DNA from: an uncultured Ruminococcus sp.
GTDB taxonomy: Bacteria > Bacillota > Clostridia > Oscillospirales > Ruminococcaceae
Direction: 5' to 3'
NCBI GenBank assembly: GCA_946183385.1
Contig: CAMHBN010000022.1
Location: forward strand, 1-13,640
Length of the DNA: 13,640 nt
Shown here: piece by piece, positions 1-7,003 of the stretch
How the letters are laid out: each line of letters opens with the position of its first letter
How positions within the stretch are numbered: position 1 is the stretch's first letter
The notes under the pieces: model-generated
What the model was told of the DNA's origin: nothing
Database searches by the model: none
What the model saw: only the letters and a program-made list of their open reading frames with translations
Program-made: the position numbers and the translations under genes

Positions 1-75
1 CTGACCATACAGCGTGTAGATGCGGGCGTCATCAGTGAAGACGACCTTCCCGTATATCCCGAATCAGACAACTGA
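1..75 (+). CDS. C-terminal tail of an upstream gene (partial)
   Basis: Frame 1 is open from the window edge and stops at TGA 73-75, giving 24 residues that end in an acidic tail (ISEDDLPVYPESDN). The other two plus frames close early. The tail is too short to identify a family. The stop lies 41 bp before the diguanylate cyclase start with no terminator-like hairpin between them, so the two could be cotranscribed. That it is a real gene end is an inference from the open frame and plausible codon use. Confidence 0.4.
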   Translation: MTIQRVDAGVISEDDLPVYPESDN

Positions 76-116
76 TATTTCCAACTCTCCCACAGCAGAA
101 CGGACGTGAACGATCA

Positions 117-1196
117 ATGACAATATCCGGCTACCTGTCCGAGCACTGGGGCTTACTGGTCGTGCTGGCTGGTATGGCGATACTCCTGTATTCCGACAAG
201 CAGCTCGACAGGCGAATGGTCTGGCAGATAATCCTCACGAACATAATGCAGTTTGTGTATTCCATATTCTGCTACACCGAGACCTGCCTCGGCAATCAGG
301 CTGAGTACAGCATAATGCGCCCTGTATTCAGCGCGGCGAGCTACTCGCTCATTGCATTCATACTTGTGAGCATTATTATGATACTGTTCCCGAACGAGAG
401 GAAGCTGCTTTACATACCCGCTGTGATAAACGCGGCACTGTGCTTCATCTCGGTACCGACGGGCATAGTCTTCTACTTCACAGATGACAACCACTTCCAG
501 CGCGGCACACTTGGCTATCTCCCGTATTTCGTCACGGGACTGTACATATTATACCTTATCATAAGCATATTCCGCACCCGCAGATATCAGATAGAGGACT
601 ACATCATACTGATATTCCTCTCGCTGACGGCTCTGCTGTGCATGATAATGCCGCTCGAGCTGCAAAGCTTCTCCGACCACTGGTTCAACATCACCATTGC
701 CATGGACGTGCTTATCTACTACGTGTTCCTGCTCCAGCAGTTCACGAAGCGCGACCCGCTGACGAAGCTGCTGAACCGCCAGAGCTACTACTCCGACGCA
801 GAGAAGTACGCTGGCAGTTTAACGGCGCTGGTAGCGATTGATATGAACGGCTTGAAGGAGATAAACGACAGCGCGGGACACCTTGCGGGCGATACGGCTC
901 TGAAAACGCTTGCCGACTGCTTCAGCAAGTCCGCGCAGCACGGACAGCGCGTATACCGCATCGGCGGCGACGAGTACATCATACTTTGCACGGGCTCGTC
1001 CGAGGCGGACGTACAGGCGCTGACAGCACGCATAAAGGAAAACGTGGCAAAGACGGAGTACACCTGCTCTGTCGGCTATGCGATGAATACGGACAAGAGC
1101 ACCACGGATGTCCTCTACAACCGCGCCGACAAAATGCTGTACGAGGAAAAACAGCAGTTCTACGAGCGCACAGGAAAGCTCCGCCGCAATCGATGA
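117..1196 (+). CDS. Membrane-bound diguanylate cyclase (7TM-like sensor + GGDEF)
   Basis: 359 aa. About seven hydrophobic helices fill residues 12-207 (near 12-25, 36-52, 70-91, 97-120, 134-152, 160-180, 188-207), followed by a cytoplasmic GGDEF domain (about 208-350). The domain opens with DPLTKLLNR (213-221). It has the metal-binding Asp in IDMNGLKEIND (D242) and an active-site GGDEY (283-287), a Tyr variant of GGDEF that is usually compatible with activity. The inhibitory RxxD site expected just upstream is absent: the R and D positions are both Gln. Family knowledge says GGDEF domains dimerise and make c-di-GMP from two GTP. The signal sensed by the membrane part is unknown. The start at ATG 117 has only a weak ribosome binding site, and no better in-frame ATG lies upstream of it before the TGA at 36-38. 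It may be translated with the upstream gene. It ends at a strong terminator. Confidence 0.88.
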   Translation: MTISGYLSEHWGLLVVLAGMAILLYSDKQLDRRMVWQIILTNIMQFVYSIFCYTETCLGNQAEYSIMRPVFSAASYSLIAFILVSIIMILFPNERKLLYIPAVINAALCFISVPTGIVFYFTDDNHFQRGTLGYLPYFVTGLYILYLIISIFRTRRYQIEDYIILIFLSLTALLCMIMPLELQSFSDHWFNITIAMDVLIYYVFLLQQFTKRDPLTKLLNRQSYYSDAEKYAGSLTALVAIDMNGLKEINDSAGHLAGDTALKTLADCFSKSAQHGQRVYRIGGDEYIILCTGSSEADVQALTARIKENVAKTEYTCSVGYAMNTDKSTTDVLYNRADKMLYEEKQQFYERTGKLRRNR

Positions 1197-1234
1197 AAAA
1201 AGCCATAGAGATGATTCTCTATGGCTTTCTTTTT
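1196..1234. terminator. Bidirectional intrinsic terminator
   Basis: A perfect 13-bp stem AAAGCCATAGAGA (1199-1211) / TCTCTATGGCTTT (1216-1228) has a 4-nt loop. It is flanked by an A-run (1196-1201) on the left and a T-run (1230-1234) on the right. It can therefore end transcripts from both convergent neighbours, the diguanylate cyclase on + and pncB on -. The A-run overlaps the cyclase stop codon. Confidence 0.9.
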
Positions 1235-1243
1235 GTCCCTACA

Positions 1244-2443
1244 TTATTTTCCTGTTTCTCTTTTGATTCTGAAATCAACAGAGCGCTTGAGATATTCGAG
1301 GTATTCCTCGTCGCGGCACATAGCCTTGCCGATATCGTCCGAGAGCTTCGCGACGGGTCTGCCGTTGACGTACTGGAGCTTGATAACGATATTCAGCGCC
1401 TGCTCCTCGGTGTCGTTCGAGCAGAACGTGCCGATACCGAACGACACCTTCGACTTGTCGCAGAAGTATTCGTGGAGCTTCTGTGCCCTGTCGAAGTCGA
1501 GGCTGTCGCTGAACAGCAGGAGCTTGGTCTTGGGGTCAACGCCGAAGCTCTTATAATGCGCGATTATCTTGTCGCCCCACGCGTAGGGGTCGCCGCTGTC
1601 GTGGCGGACGCCCGTATAGTTGTTGACCATCGAGCGGTTGAAGTCGAGCAGGAACAGGTCGGTGGTGACGGTATCGGTCAGCGCCGTACCGTTGTCGCCG
1701 TCGTACTCGTCGTACCAGTCCTTCATCGCGTAGTGATTGGTATAGGCGAGCGGTATCGAGTCGATTCCCTGATACATCTGCACGAACTCATGCGCATAAG
1801 TACCGATGGGCGTAACGTTGTACTTCATCGCGAGATACACATTCGACGTGCCCACACACTTGTCAGTCTCGGTGCAGAGCCTCTTCACGACAACATCCTC
1901 CCACTCGCGGGAGAGCCTTCTGCGGCAGCCGAACTCCGCGAACTTGAAGGTGTAGGTGCCGTCGTTGAGAGCCTTTATCTTCGCGTCGAGCCTCTCCTCC
2001 GCAGACTTCCTCAGCCTGTCGTAGTCGAACTTCATACGGAAGTAGACCTCGTTGACTATCTCGAGCAGGTATATCTCGAACTGCATAGCCGAGAACAGCG
2101 GACCGTCCACGACGATACGCAGCTGACCGTCCCCGTCGAGCTCCGCGGTGACGTAGTCGCGGATAGGGTGCCACAGTCTCAGGAATTCGACATAGTCGTC
2201 CTTGATGAAGCGTATCGAGCGGAGATAATCGAGCTCCTCCTTTTTGAAGCTGAGCGTGCAGAGATGGTCTATCTGCTCGTTTATCTCCTGCACCATTTCG
2301 GGCGTGAAAACGACGTCCTTATTGCGGCACTTGAAGAAATACTGACCGCAGAGGTCGGTGTGCTTGTGGAAGATGACCTGATCCATATTGAACTTGTAGA
2401 GGTCGGTATCGAGTAGTGAAACTACGATGGGTTGAAGCTTCAT
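1244..2443 (-). CDS. pncB: Nicotinate phosphoribosyltransferase
   Basis: 399 aa, the length of the E. coli-type enzyme (about 400). It joins nicotinate to PRPP with ATP hydrolysis to give nicotinate mononucleotide, the entry step of the Preiss-Handler NAD salvage pathway in the cytoplasm. Visible family motifs: N-terminal LLDTDLYKFNMDQ (10-22), FGCRRR (171-176), GTSNVYLA (198-205), GTYAHE (214-219) with the His (H218) that is phosphorylated in this family, and RHDSGDPYAWG (280-290) near the PRPP site. The start is fixed by AGAAAGGAA placed about 9 nt upstream of the ATG. It is monocistronic, with its own promoter divergent from the TetR operon, and its 3' end meets the diguanylate cyclase at the shared terminator. 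Nothing is missing or frameshifted. Confidence 0.96.
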   Translation of the reverse strand: MKLQPIVVSLLDTDLYKFNMDQVIFHKHTDLCGQYFFKCRNKDVVFTPEMVQEINEQIDHLCTLSFKKEELDYLRSIRFIKDDYVEFLRLWHPIRDYVTAELDGDGQLRIVVDGPLFSAMQFEIYLLEIVNEVYFRMKFDYDRLRKSAEERLDAKIKALNDGTYTFKFAEFGCRRRLSREWEDVVVKRLCTETDKCVGTSNVYLAMKYNVTPIGTYAHEFVQMYQGIDSIPLAYTNHYAMKDWYDEYDGDNGTALTDTVTTDLFLLDFNRSMVNNYTGVRHDSGDPYAWGDKIIAHYKSFGVDPKTKLLLFSDSLDFDRAQKLHEYFCDKSKVSFGIGTFCSNDTEEQALNIVIKLQYVNGRPVAKLSDDIGKAMCRDEEYLEYLKRSVDFRIKRETGK

Positions 2444-2497
2444 AGCGATGATTCCTTTCTGTAAGCGTTTTTATCGTATAGCGCGCAATGCGCTGAA

Positions 2498-2519
2498 AAT
2501 GAATGCTTTTGCATTCATT
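2498..2519. promoter_or_regulatory. Perfect palindrome over the pncB start site (candidate operator)
   Basis: AATGAATGC (2498-2506) and GCATTCATT (2511-2519) form a perfect 9-bp inverted repeat around TTTT. The right arm shares three bases with the pncB -10 box, and the left part covers the predicted start of transcription near 2510. That is where a repressor would bind. There is no U-tract, so a terminator is unlikely. I do not recognise the cognate regulator. A second short hairpin, AGCGC (2480-2484) / GCGCT (2490-2494), lies in the pncB leader. Confidence 0.5.
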
Positions 2520-2545
2520 ATATCATAAAAATACAGAAAAAGCAA
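2517..2545 (-). promoter_or_regulatory. pncB promoter
   Basis: Read on the minus strand, a -35 box TTGCTT (2540-2545) and a perfect -10 box TATAAT (2517-2522) are separated by exactly 17 bp. The predicted leader to the pncB ATG is about 65 nt. The -10 box overlaps the palindrome at 2498-2519. Confidence 0.75.
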
Positions 2546-2646
2546 CAACCCCTCGCCCCTGCAAATGCGGTCCCCCTTATGTTACAACCGCGAAAGCAAA
2601 CTTGCCTTATTTATGTTATAAGCGAGTTTACGAGCGTCCCCGCCTC

Positions 2647-2675
2647 TTGACAACGCCGCCGAAAAGGTGTATAAT
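2647..2675 (+). promoter_or_regulatory. Consensus sigma-A promoter of the TetR-hydrolase operon
   Basis: TTGACA (2647-2652), a 17-bp spacer and TATAAT (2670-2675) match the housekeeping consensus at every position. Transcription should start near 2682, about 34 nt before the TetR ATG. A promoter this strong in front of a repressor gene suggests tight autorepression. Confidence 0.88.
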
Positions 2676-2686
2676 GTATCTACAAC

Positions 2687-2698
2687 TAAACACGTTTA
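2687..2698. promoter_or_regulatory. Candidate TetR autoregulatory operator
   Basis: TAAAC (2687-2691) and GTTTA (2694-2698) form an inverted repeat around AC, just downstream of the predicted transcription start. TetR-family repressors often bind a palindrome at this position of their own promoter. The arms are short, so the assignment rests on position. Confidence 0.4.
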
Positions 2699-2715
2699 AT
2701 TGCGGAGGCGATACA

Positions 2716-3288
2716 ATGAAAAGAGACATAGAAGCCACGAGGTCGGCGCTTCTGAGCGCGGCAAAGGAGCTGATGACGAGCTGCGATGACGTTGATACGG
2801 TGACATCGCGGGCGATTACGTCGCGGGCAGGAGTCAACCTCGCGATGATAAACTACTGCTTCGGCTCGCGTGAAGCGCTGCTGTACGAGGTGTTCAGGCA
2901 GCTTCTGAGCGACGCACAGCGTGCCGACACCGAGCTCGCGGGACTGATGTCCGCGGGGATTAGCGCACGCGAGCGCATCATTCTCATACACTGCCGCATG
3001 ATGCGGCTGATGATAGCGAATTTCAGCTATGCAAAGGCGGCGACGAAGTTCATCCTGCTAAACCGTACGTCCGACGAAGAGCTCGGGATACTGCCCCTTG
3101 TCGAGGAGCACTTCGCGGGCAGACGCAGCAGGGACGAATGCCGGCTCATCGCATTCGAGCTGACGAGCCTGCACGAGCTCGCGGTGCTGCGCCACGCGGA
3201 GCTGAAAAAAATATGCGGCACAGACCTGACCGACGACAGCGCACTTGAGCGCTACGTAAGGGAGTCCGCCGCAAGATATCTTGACTGA
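2716..3288 (+). CDS. TetR/AcrR-family transcriptional regulator
   Basis: 190 aa, usual for the family. The N-terminal helix-turn-helix spans about residues 8-55. Its recognition part reads TSRAGVNLAMINYCFGSREA (residues 35-54), matching the TetR pattern with the conserved aromatic-F-G-S turn that leads into helix 4. The C-terminal two thirds are helical and would hold the ligand pocket; no ligand can be read from them. The start at ATG 2716 is chosen because GGAGG sits 8 nt upstream and the promoter would cut off any longer N-terminus. It is followed by the cysteine hydrolase after 12 bp, so the two form an operon divergent from pncB. By family behaviour it probably represses its own operon and is released by a small molecule. 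Whether it also controls pncB is open. Confidence 0.9.
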   Translation: MKRDIEATRSALLSAAKELMTSCDDVDTVTSRAITSRAGVNLAMINYCFGSREALLYEVFRQLLSDAQRADTELAGLMSAGISARERIILIHCRMMRLMIANFSYAKAATKFILLNRTSDEELGILPLVEEHFAGRRSRDECRLIAFELTSLHELAVLRHAELKKICGTDLTDDSALERYVRESAARYLD

Positions 3289-3300
3289 GGAGGAACGAAT

Positions 3301-3819
3301 ATGGACAAGAAAACAGCACTTATCGTGATAGATATGCAGAACGACTATCTCTGGGAGAAGCGCAGGAGCAATTTCTCCTACGACACGCCGAAGCTCACGG
3401 CTGACGTGAACGCGCTCATCCACCGCTACGCCGACGCGGGCTGCGACGTGATATACATCCGCCACATCATACAGAACCTGCCGACTAACCGCCTGCTCTT
3501 CGGCTACTCCATCGCAGGCACGGAAGGCGCGGAGCTCTACGGCGGGCTCGATATCGTCTCCGACCTCTGCTTCGACAAGCTGCTCGGCGACGCGCTGACG
3601 AACAGGGAGCTGCTCGCAATGGTGCGCGAGCGCGGCTATACCGAGCTCCACCTGTGCGGGCTCGACGAGTGCGGCTGCGTGACCTCGACGGCACTGGGCG
3701 CGGCTAAAAGAGGCATCACGGCAAAGGTCGTGCGAGCGGGAACAGTGACCGTATTTCCCGAAAAGAAGGTCACGAAAGCACGCAAAAAGCTCGCAGAAGC
3801 GGGAGTGGAGTTTATATGA
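3301..3819 (+). CDS. Isochorismatase-like cysteine hydrolase
   Basis: 172 aa. The isochorismatase-superfamily triad is visible: D11 in VIDMQNDY, K93 in FDKLLGDAL, and the nucleophile C126 in CGLDECGCVTSTALGAA. GTEGAEL (73-79), common in the family, is also present. Relatives hydrolyse nicotinamide, N-carbamoyl compounds or isochorismate. The neighbouring pncB makes nicotinamidase tempting, but the metal-binding DxHxxH motif of classical PncA is missing. The corresponding stretch reads IYIRHIIQNL, so substrate is unassigned. GGAGGA sits directly before the start, 12 bp after the TetR stop, and the two are surely cotranscribed. The hydrolase is therefore a likely target of that regulator, possibly removing a toxic amide or ester that is also the inducer. 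No signal peptide; cytoplasmic. Confidence 0.85.
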   Translation: MDKKTALIVIDMQNDYLWEKRRSNFSYDTPKLTADVNALIHRYADAGCDVIYIRHIIQNLPTNRLLFGYSIAGTEGAELYGGLDIVSDLCFDKLLGDALTNRELLAMVRERGYTELHLCGLDECGCVTSTALGAAKRGITAKVVRAGTVTVFPEKKVTKARKKLAEAGVEFI

Positions 3820-3832
3820 CCCCGCTCCCGCT
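3798..3832. terminator. Hairpin at the convergent ends of the hydrolase and the ECF operon
   Basis: AGCGGGAG (3798-3805) pairs with CTCCCGCT (3825-3832). The stem extends inward through a U-G pair and two more G-C pairs, leaving a 13-nt loop. It overlaps the end of the hydrolase gene and abuts the stop of the S-component gene. Neither side has a clean U-tract right after the stem, so it is a weak or imperfect intrinsic terminator at best. Confidence 0.35.
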
Positions 3833-4518
3833 CACACGCCGTATTTAGTTTTTATCCTGTCGAGCTTGTCCCCGAACGGCTTCGCGAGCAGAGCGAGGAA
3901 CAGCACGTTCGACACCGCATACGAGACAGTGTATGGTATCGCGGTGAACAGCGCCGCGAAGTAGAGCCTGAAGCTGAACCCCTCCGCGTACCACAGCACC
4001 GTCCAGATGTCCATCGTGAACGAGTACGCCACGCCCGCGAGAGCTCCGTACACGAGAAGCGCCCATTTACGCCGCTTCAGCGGCTCCGCGAGCAGTCCCG
4101 CGATGAAGCCCGTCATACCCCACGCGAGCATCTGGAATGCCGTCCACGGACCCTGTCCGAAGTAAAAATTCGAGAGCACCGCCGTCATTGCCCCGACGAG
4201 GAATCCCGCCTCGCCGCCGAGGTAGAGGGCGGTGATTATCGTGAGCGCGGCAATCGGCTTGAGGAAGGGAATGAACCTCCCCGCGAAGCAGAGCGCCGTC
4301 ATCACGGAAACTATCACCAGCCGCCGCGAGCCCGTCGTTTTGCGCTCGAAGCCCGCCGCGAACAGCAGCAGAGCCATTGCCGCGACCGCGAGGGATATGA
4401 TGATGTGGCGCTTGCGGTCGAAGACGACGGCTCCCGCGAGCGTTATCGCGGGTATCACGAGGAAGGGCACTGCCACGCGTATCACGCCGCGGAGGTCGCG
4501 GTTCTTTATCACTATCAT
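3832..4518 (-). CDS. ECF transporter S component (probable cobalamin/corrinoid specificity)
   Basis: 228 aa, very hydrophobic. Two N-terminal helices (about 13-33 and 39-57) precede an S-component core (about 65-212). The core contains AALTIITALYLGGEAGF (90-106) and FYFGQGPWTAFQMLAWG (118-134), a signature I associate with the CbrT-like group of S components. S components bind the vitamin in the membrane and dock onto the EcfT-ATPase module. The start is ATG 4518, with GGGAGG 8 nt upstream and an ATGA overlap with the ATPase stop; a reading frame extending upstream lies inside the ATPase gene. The cobalamin assignment rests mainly on the B12 riboswitch heading the operon and the transcobalamin-like proteins encoded upstream. 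The sequence alone does not prove the substrate. It is the last gene of the operon. Confidence 0.82.
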   Translation of the reverse strand: MIVIKNRDLRGVIRVAVPFLVIPAITLAGAVVFDRKRHIIISLAVAAMALLLFAAGFERKTTGSRRLVIVSVMTALCFAGRFIPFLKPIAALTIITALYLGGEAGFLVGAMTAVLSNFYFGQGPWTAFQMLAWGMTGFIAGLLAEPLKRRKWALLVYGALAGVAYSFTMDIWTVLWYAEGFSFRLYFAALFTAIPYTVSYAVSNVLFLALLAKPFGDKLDRIKTKYGV

Positions 4519-6152
4519 CGCGCCGCCTCCCTTTTCCCGTTGAGACGGCAGAGCTCCGCCGCCTGCGCGACCGTGACCGCTCCCTCGTAGAAGCCGCGTG
4601 TCATGCGGCTGACGGCGGTGGTATAGAAGCTGCTGCACGAGAAGAATTCGCGCGGCGTGCCGACCGAGACTATCTGCCCGCCGAAGAACATTGCGCACCT
4701 GTCGGCGGCTTCGGCGGCAAACTCCACGTCGTGCGTGACGATGACGGTGGTTACTCCGTCCGCTTTCAGACGCCGCAGAATCGCAGTCATATCAGCTTTT
4801 GCATTCGCATCGAGTCCCTTTGTCGGCTCGTCGAGGAGCAGCAGCTTCGGCTTCGAGGCGAGCACCTTCGCAAGCGCGACCAGCTGCTGCTCGCCGCCCG
4901 AGAGGTCATACGGGTGCTTGTCCATGAGGCGGGAAACGTCGTAGGGAAGGGATTTCACGTCCGCGCCGCACTCGCTCAGCTCCTCGCGCACGGAATTGTG
5001 CAGGAATGTGGTCTGCACGTCCTGCGGCAGCAGCGCGAGACATTCGCGGTAGAGCGAGCGGTTTTTGTAGTCCCGCAGCTTCTTCCCGAACACGCGTATA
5101 TCGCCCTTGTAGGGCTTCAGCAGCCCCGCCGCCGCGTTGAGAGTAGTCGTCTTGCCCGAGCCGTTGCCGCCAAGGATACAGAATATCTCCCCCGCCCCGA
5201 CTGCGAGCTCCAGCCCCTTGATGATATCGCGCGAGCCGCGCTCATAGCGGAACCACACGTCTTTCAGCGACAGTGCCGCCTCCACGGGAACGGTATACTC
5301 CTCCGCGGGGAGCTCCCTCGTCTCGAAGCGGTAGTTTTCCTCGATATATCGCCGTCCCTCGCGCACAGTGAGCGGACAGCTGCCGCCCTTTTCGAGCTCC
5401 GCATACAGTCTCGACGCCGCGGGCATCCCCCGCAGGAGCTCCTCCCGCCCGCGAAGCCGCGTTATCACGTCCGCGGGAGCACCGTTCGCCGCGAGCGTGC
5501 CGCCCTCCATTATCATCAGCCTGTCGCATATCGGCACGACCTCCTCAAGGCGGTGCTCCGCCATTATCATCGTCAGCGACATATCGCGGTTGAGGCGTTT
5601 CAGCGCGGCGATGAAGTCGGAAGCCGCTATCGGGTCGAGCTGCGCGGTCGGCTCGTCGAGAATGAGGATATCGGGCTGCATGACGAGCACCGCCGCGAGA
5701 TTGAGCAGCTGCTTTTGTCCGCCCGAGAGCTCGGAGACGTCCCTGTCGTACCACTCGCCGATGCCGAAATAGCTTGCCATTTCGGCTGTGCGGCGGGCTA
5801 TCTCGCCCTGCGGCACGCCGAGGTTTTCGAGCCCGAACGCAAGCTCATGCCACACCTTGTCGGTGACTATCTGCTGCTCGGGCTGCTGCATGACGAAGCC
5901 TATTTTTGCCGCAGAATCGCGGTCTGCGAGCTCTGACAGCTCCTTCCCGCGGAAGAGTATGCGCCCCGTGCGCTCCCCGAGCGGCGTGAGCTCGCGCTTG
6001 AGCATACGCAGGAGCGTGGATTTGCCGCTTCCCGTAGCTCCGCAGAGCACCGCAAATTCGCCCTTTTCGAGCGTCAGCGAAACGTCCCTGACGGCGGGAG
6101 AACCGCATTTCGGATACGTGAAGGTCAGACCTTCGACTGCAAGTATTTCCAC
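4515..6152 (-). CDS. ecfA: ECF transporter ATPase, fused double domain (EcfA-EcfA')
   Basis: 545 aa holding two complete ABC ATPase domains in one chain. Domain 1: Walker A GATGSGKST (38-46), Q-loop QQPEQQ (89-94), signature LSGGQ (142-146), Walker B DILILDEP (161-168), switch His 200. Domain 2: Walker A GGNGSGKTT (328-336), LPQ (375-377), LSGGE (417-421), Walker B LLLLDEP (437-443), H474. Both sites look catalytically complete. The pair powers vitamin uptake by rocking EcfT and the S component. Many ECF systems encode the two ATPases separately; here they are fused by a linker of about 80 residues. The start is GTG 6152, with GGAGG 10 nt upstream; it overlaps the end of ecfT by 28 nt. The stop overlaps the S-component start as ATGA. 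The C-terminal extension after about residue 500 has no motif I recognise. Confidence 0.93.
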   Translation of the reverse strand: MEILAVEGLTFTYPKCGSPAVRDVSLTLEKGEFAVLCGATGSGKSTLLRMLKRELTPLGERTGRILFRGKELSELADRDSAAKIGFVMQQPEQQIVTDKVWHELAFGLENLGVPQGEIARRTAEMASYFGIGEWYDRDVSELSGGQKQLLNLAAVLVMQPDILILDEPTAQLDPIAASDFIAALKRLNRDMSLTMIMAEHRLEEVVPICDRLMIMEGGTLAANGAPADVITRLRGREELLRGMPAASRLYAELEKGGSCPLTVREGRRYIEENYRFETRELPAEEYTVPVEAALSLKDVWFRYERGSRDIIKGLELAVGAGEIFCILGGNGSGKTTTLNAAAGLLKPYKGDIRVFGKKLRDYKNRSLYRECLALLPQDVQTTFLHNSVREELSECGADVKSLPYDVSRLMDKHPYDLSGGEQQLVALAKVLASKPKLLLLDEPTKGLDANAKADMTAILRRLKADGVTTVIVTHDVEFAAEAADRCAMFFGGQIVSVGTPREFFSCSSFYTTAVSRMTRGFYEGAVTVAQAAELCRLNGKREAAR

Positions 6153-7003
6153 CTCAGGGACACCTCCGTTTCAATGAATACCGGCAGGAGCACGAGCGCT
6201 CCGTATGCTATAGACCCGCACACGCCGAGCGTGCCCGTCACGCCGACGTCAATGCGCGGATAGAATGTGAATGTGAGCGAGTCGGTCGCTATCGCGGCGG
6301 CGACAACTCCGAGCAGAGCCAGCGTAATTGCCGTAAATACGCCGTCTGCGGCGGTGAATCGGAAGCGCCGCAGCTGTGTCCGCCTGCCCGTACCGTAGCC
6401 GCGGGCGGTCATGCTGTCGGCGGTGATGATGCCGTTTTCGAGCGCCCACGTCGAGATGATGGAAAAGACGCGCATACGCCCGCGCAGGTCGTCGATGATG
6501 TTGTCCTCGCTGTAGAGCCCCATCGCCTTCTGCGCGTCGCTGACCTGCTTTGCCCGCCTCGCGAACATCGGCACGGCTCGCAGCGCCATCGACAGCACGA
6601 GTGCCAGCTTCGGGGAGACCGTCCCTGCGACGCAGAGGATCTTCTCGCTCGTCATTATCTGCGTGAACGAACGGAACCAGTACAGCACGCCGACTATCAT
6701 CGCCGCCGAATTCACGCCGTACAGCAGCGCCTCGAGGGTGACGGGTCGGTCGTTGAGCACGAAGAGCACCGTTGCGCCGTTGTGGGAGACGAGCGGGTTC
6801 GCGAGCGCCAGCACCGCGAACAGCAGCACAAAAAACAGGTGCGACCTGCCGTGCTTTCTGCCGTTGCGGACGGCGAAGAACAGCACCGCTCCCGCCAATG
6901 ATACCGCCATCAGGAGCGGATGTCCGCAGAACATCGCCACTCCGACTACGGCGAAGAACCACACCGTCACCGCCACAGGGTCAAATTCAGAAAAGCTTCT
7001 CAT
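6125..7003 (-). CDS. ecfT: ECF transporter transmembrane component EcfT
   Basis: 292 aa with about five to six transmembrane helices (near 11-28, 31-45, 56-72, 94-110, 222-241, 255-275) and long cytoplasmic coupling helices between about 120 and 210. EcfT proteins carry two short Ala-Arg-Gly motifs that contact the ATPases. The second is intact in SMTARGYGTGRR (A200-R201-G202). The first position reads AQKAMG (A160-M161-G162), so its Arg is replaced by Met. EcfT links the S component to the fused ATPase encoded immediately downstream. The ATG start overlaps the stop of the transcobalamin-like gene as ATGA (7000-7003), implying translational coupling. The gene appears intact. Confidence 0.9.
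   Translation of the reverse strand: MRSFSEFDPVAVTVWFFAVVGVAMFCGHPLLMAVSLAGAVLFFAVRNGRKHGRSHLFFVLLFAVLALANPLVSHNGATVLFVLNDRPVTLEALLYGVNSAAMIVGVLYWFRSFTQIMTSEKILCVAGTVSPKLALVLSMALRAVPMFARRAKQVSDAQKAMGLYSEDNIIDDLRGRMRVFSIISTWALENGIITADSMTARGYGTGRRTQLRRFRFTAADGVFTAITLALLGVVAAAIATDSLTFTFYPRIDVGVTGTLGVCGSIAYGALVLLPVFIETEVSLRWKYLQSKV

Noticed and set aside
986-2416. Long plus-strand open frame opposite pncB (476 codons)
   Set aside because: It is a GC-rich antisense shadow of a clearly identified pncB, with low-complexity Val/Glu/Arg/Leu composition and no domain.
2503-2715. N-terminal extension of the TetR protein starting at 2503
   Set aside because: The extension spans both divergent promoters and the candidate operators; GGAGG 8 nt before ATG 2716 and the TetR family length fix the start.
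4731-5936. Long plus-strand open frame opposite the EcfAA' gene (401 codons)
   Set aside because: Antisense shadow of a gene with two complete ABC ATPase motif sets.
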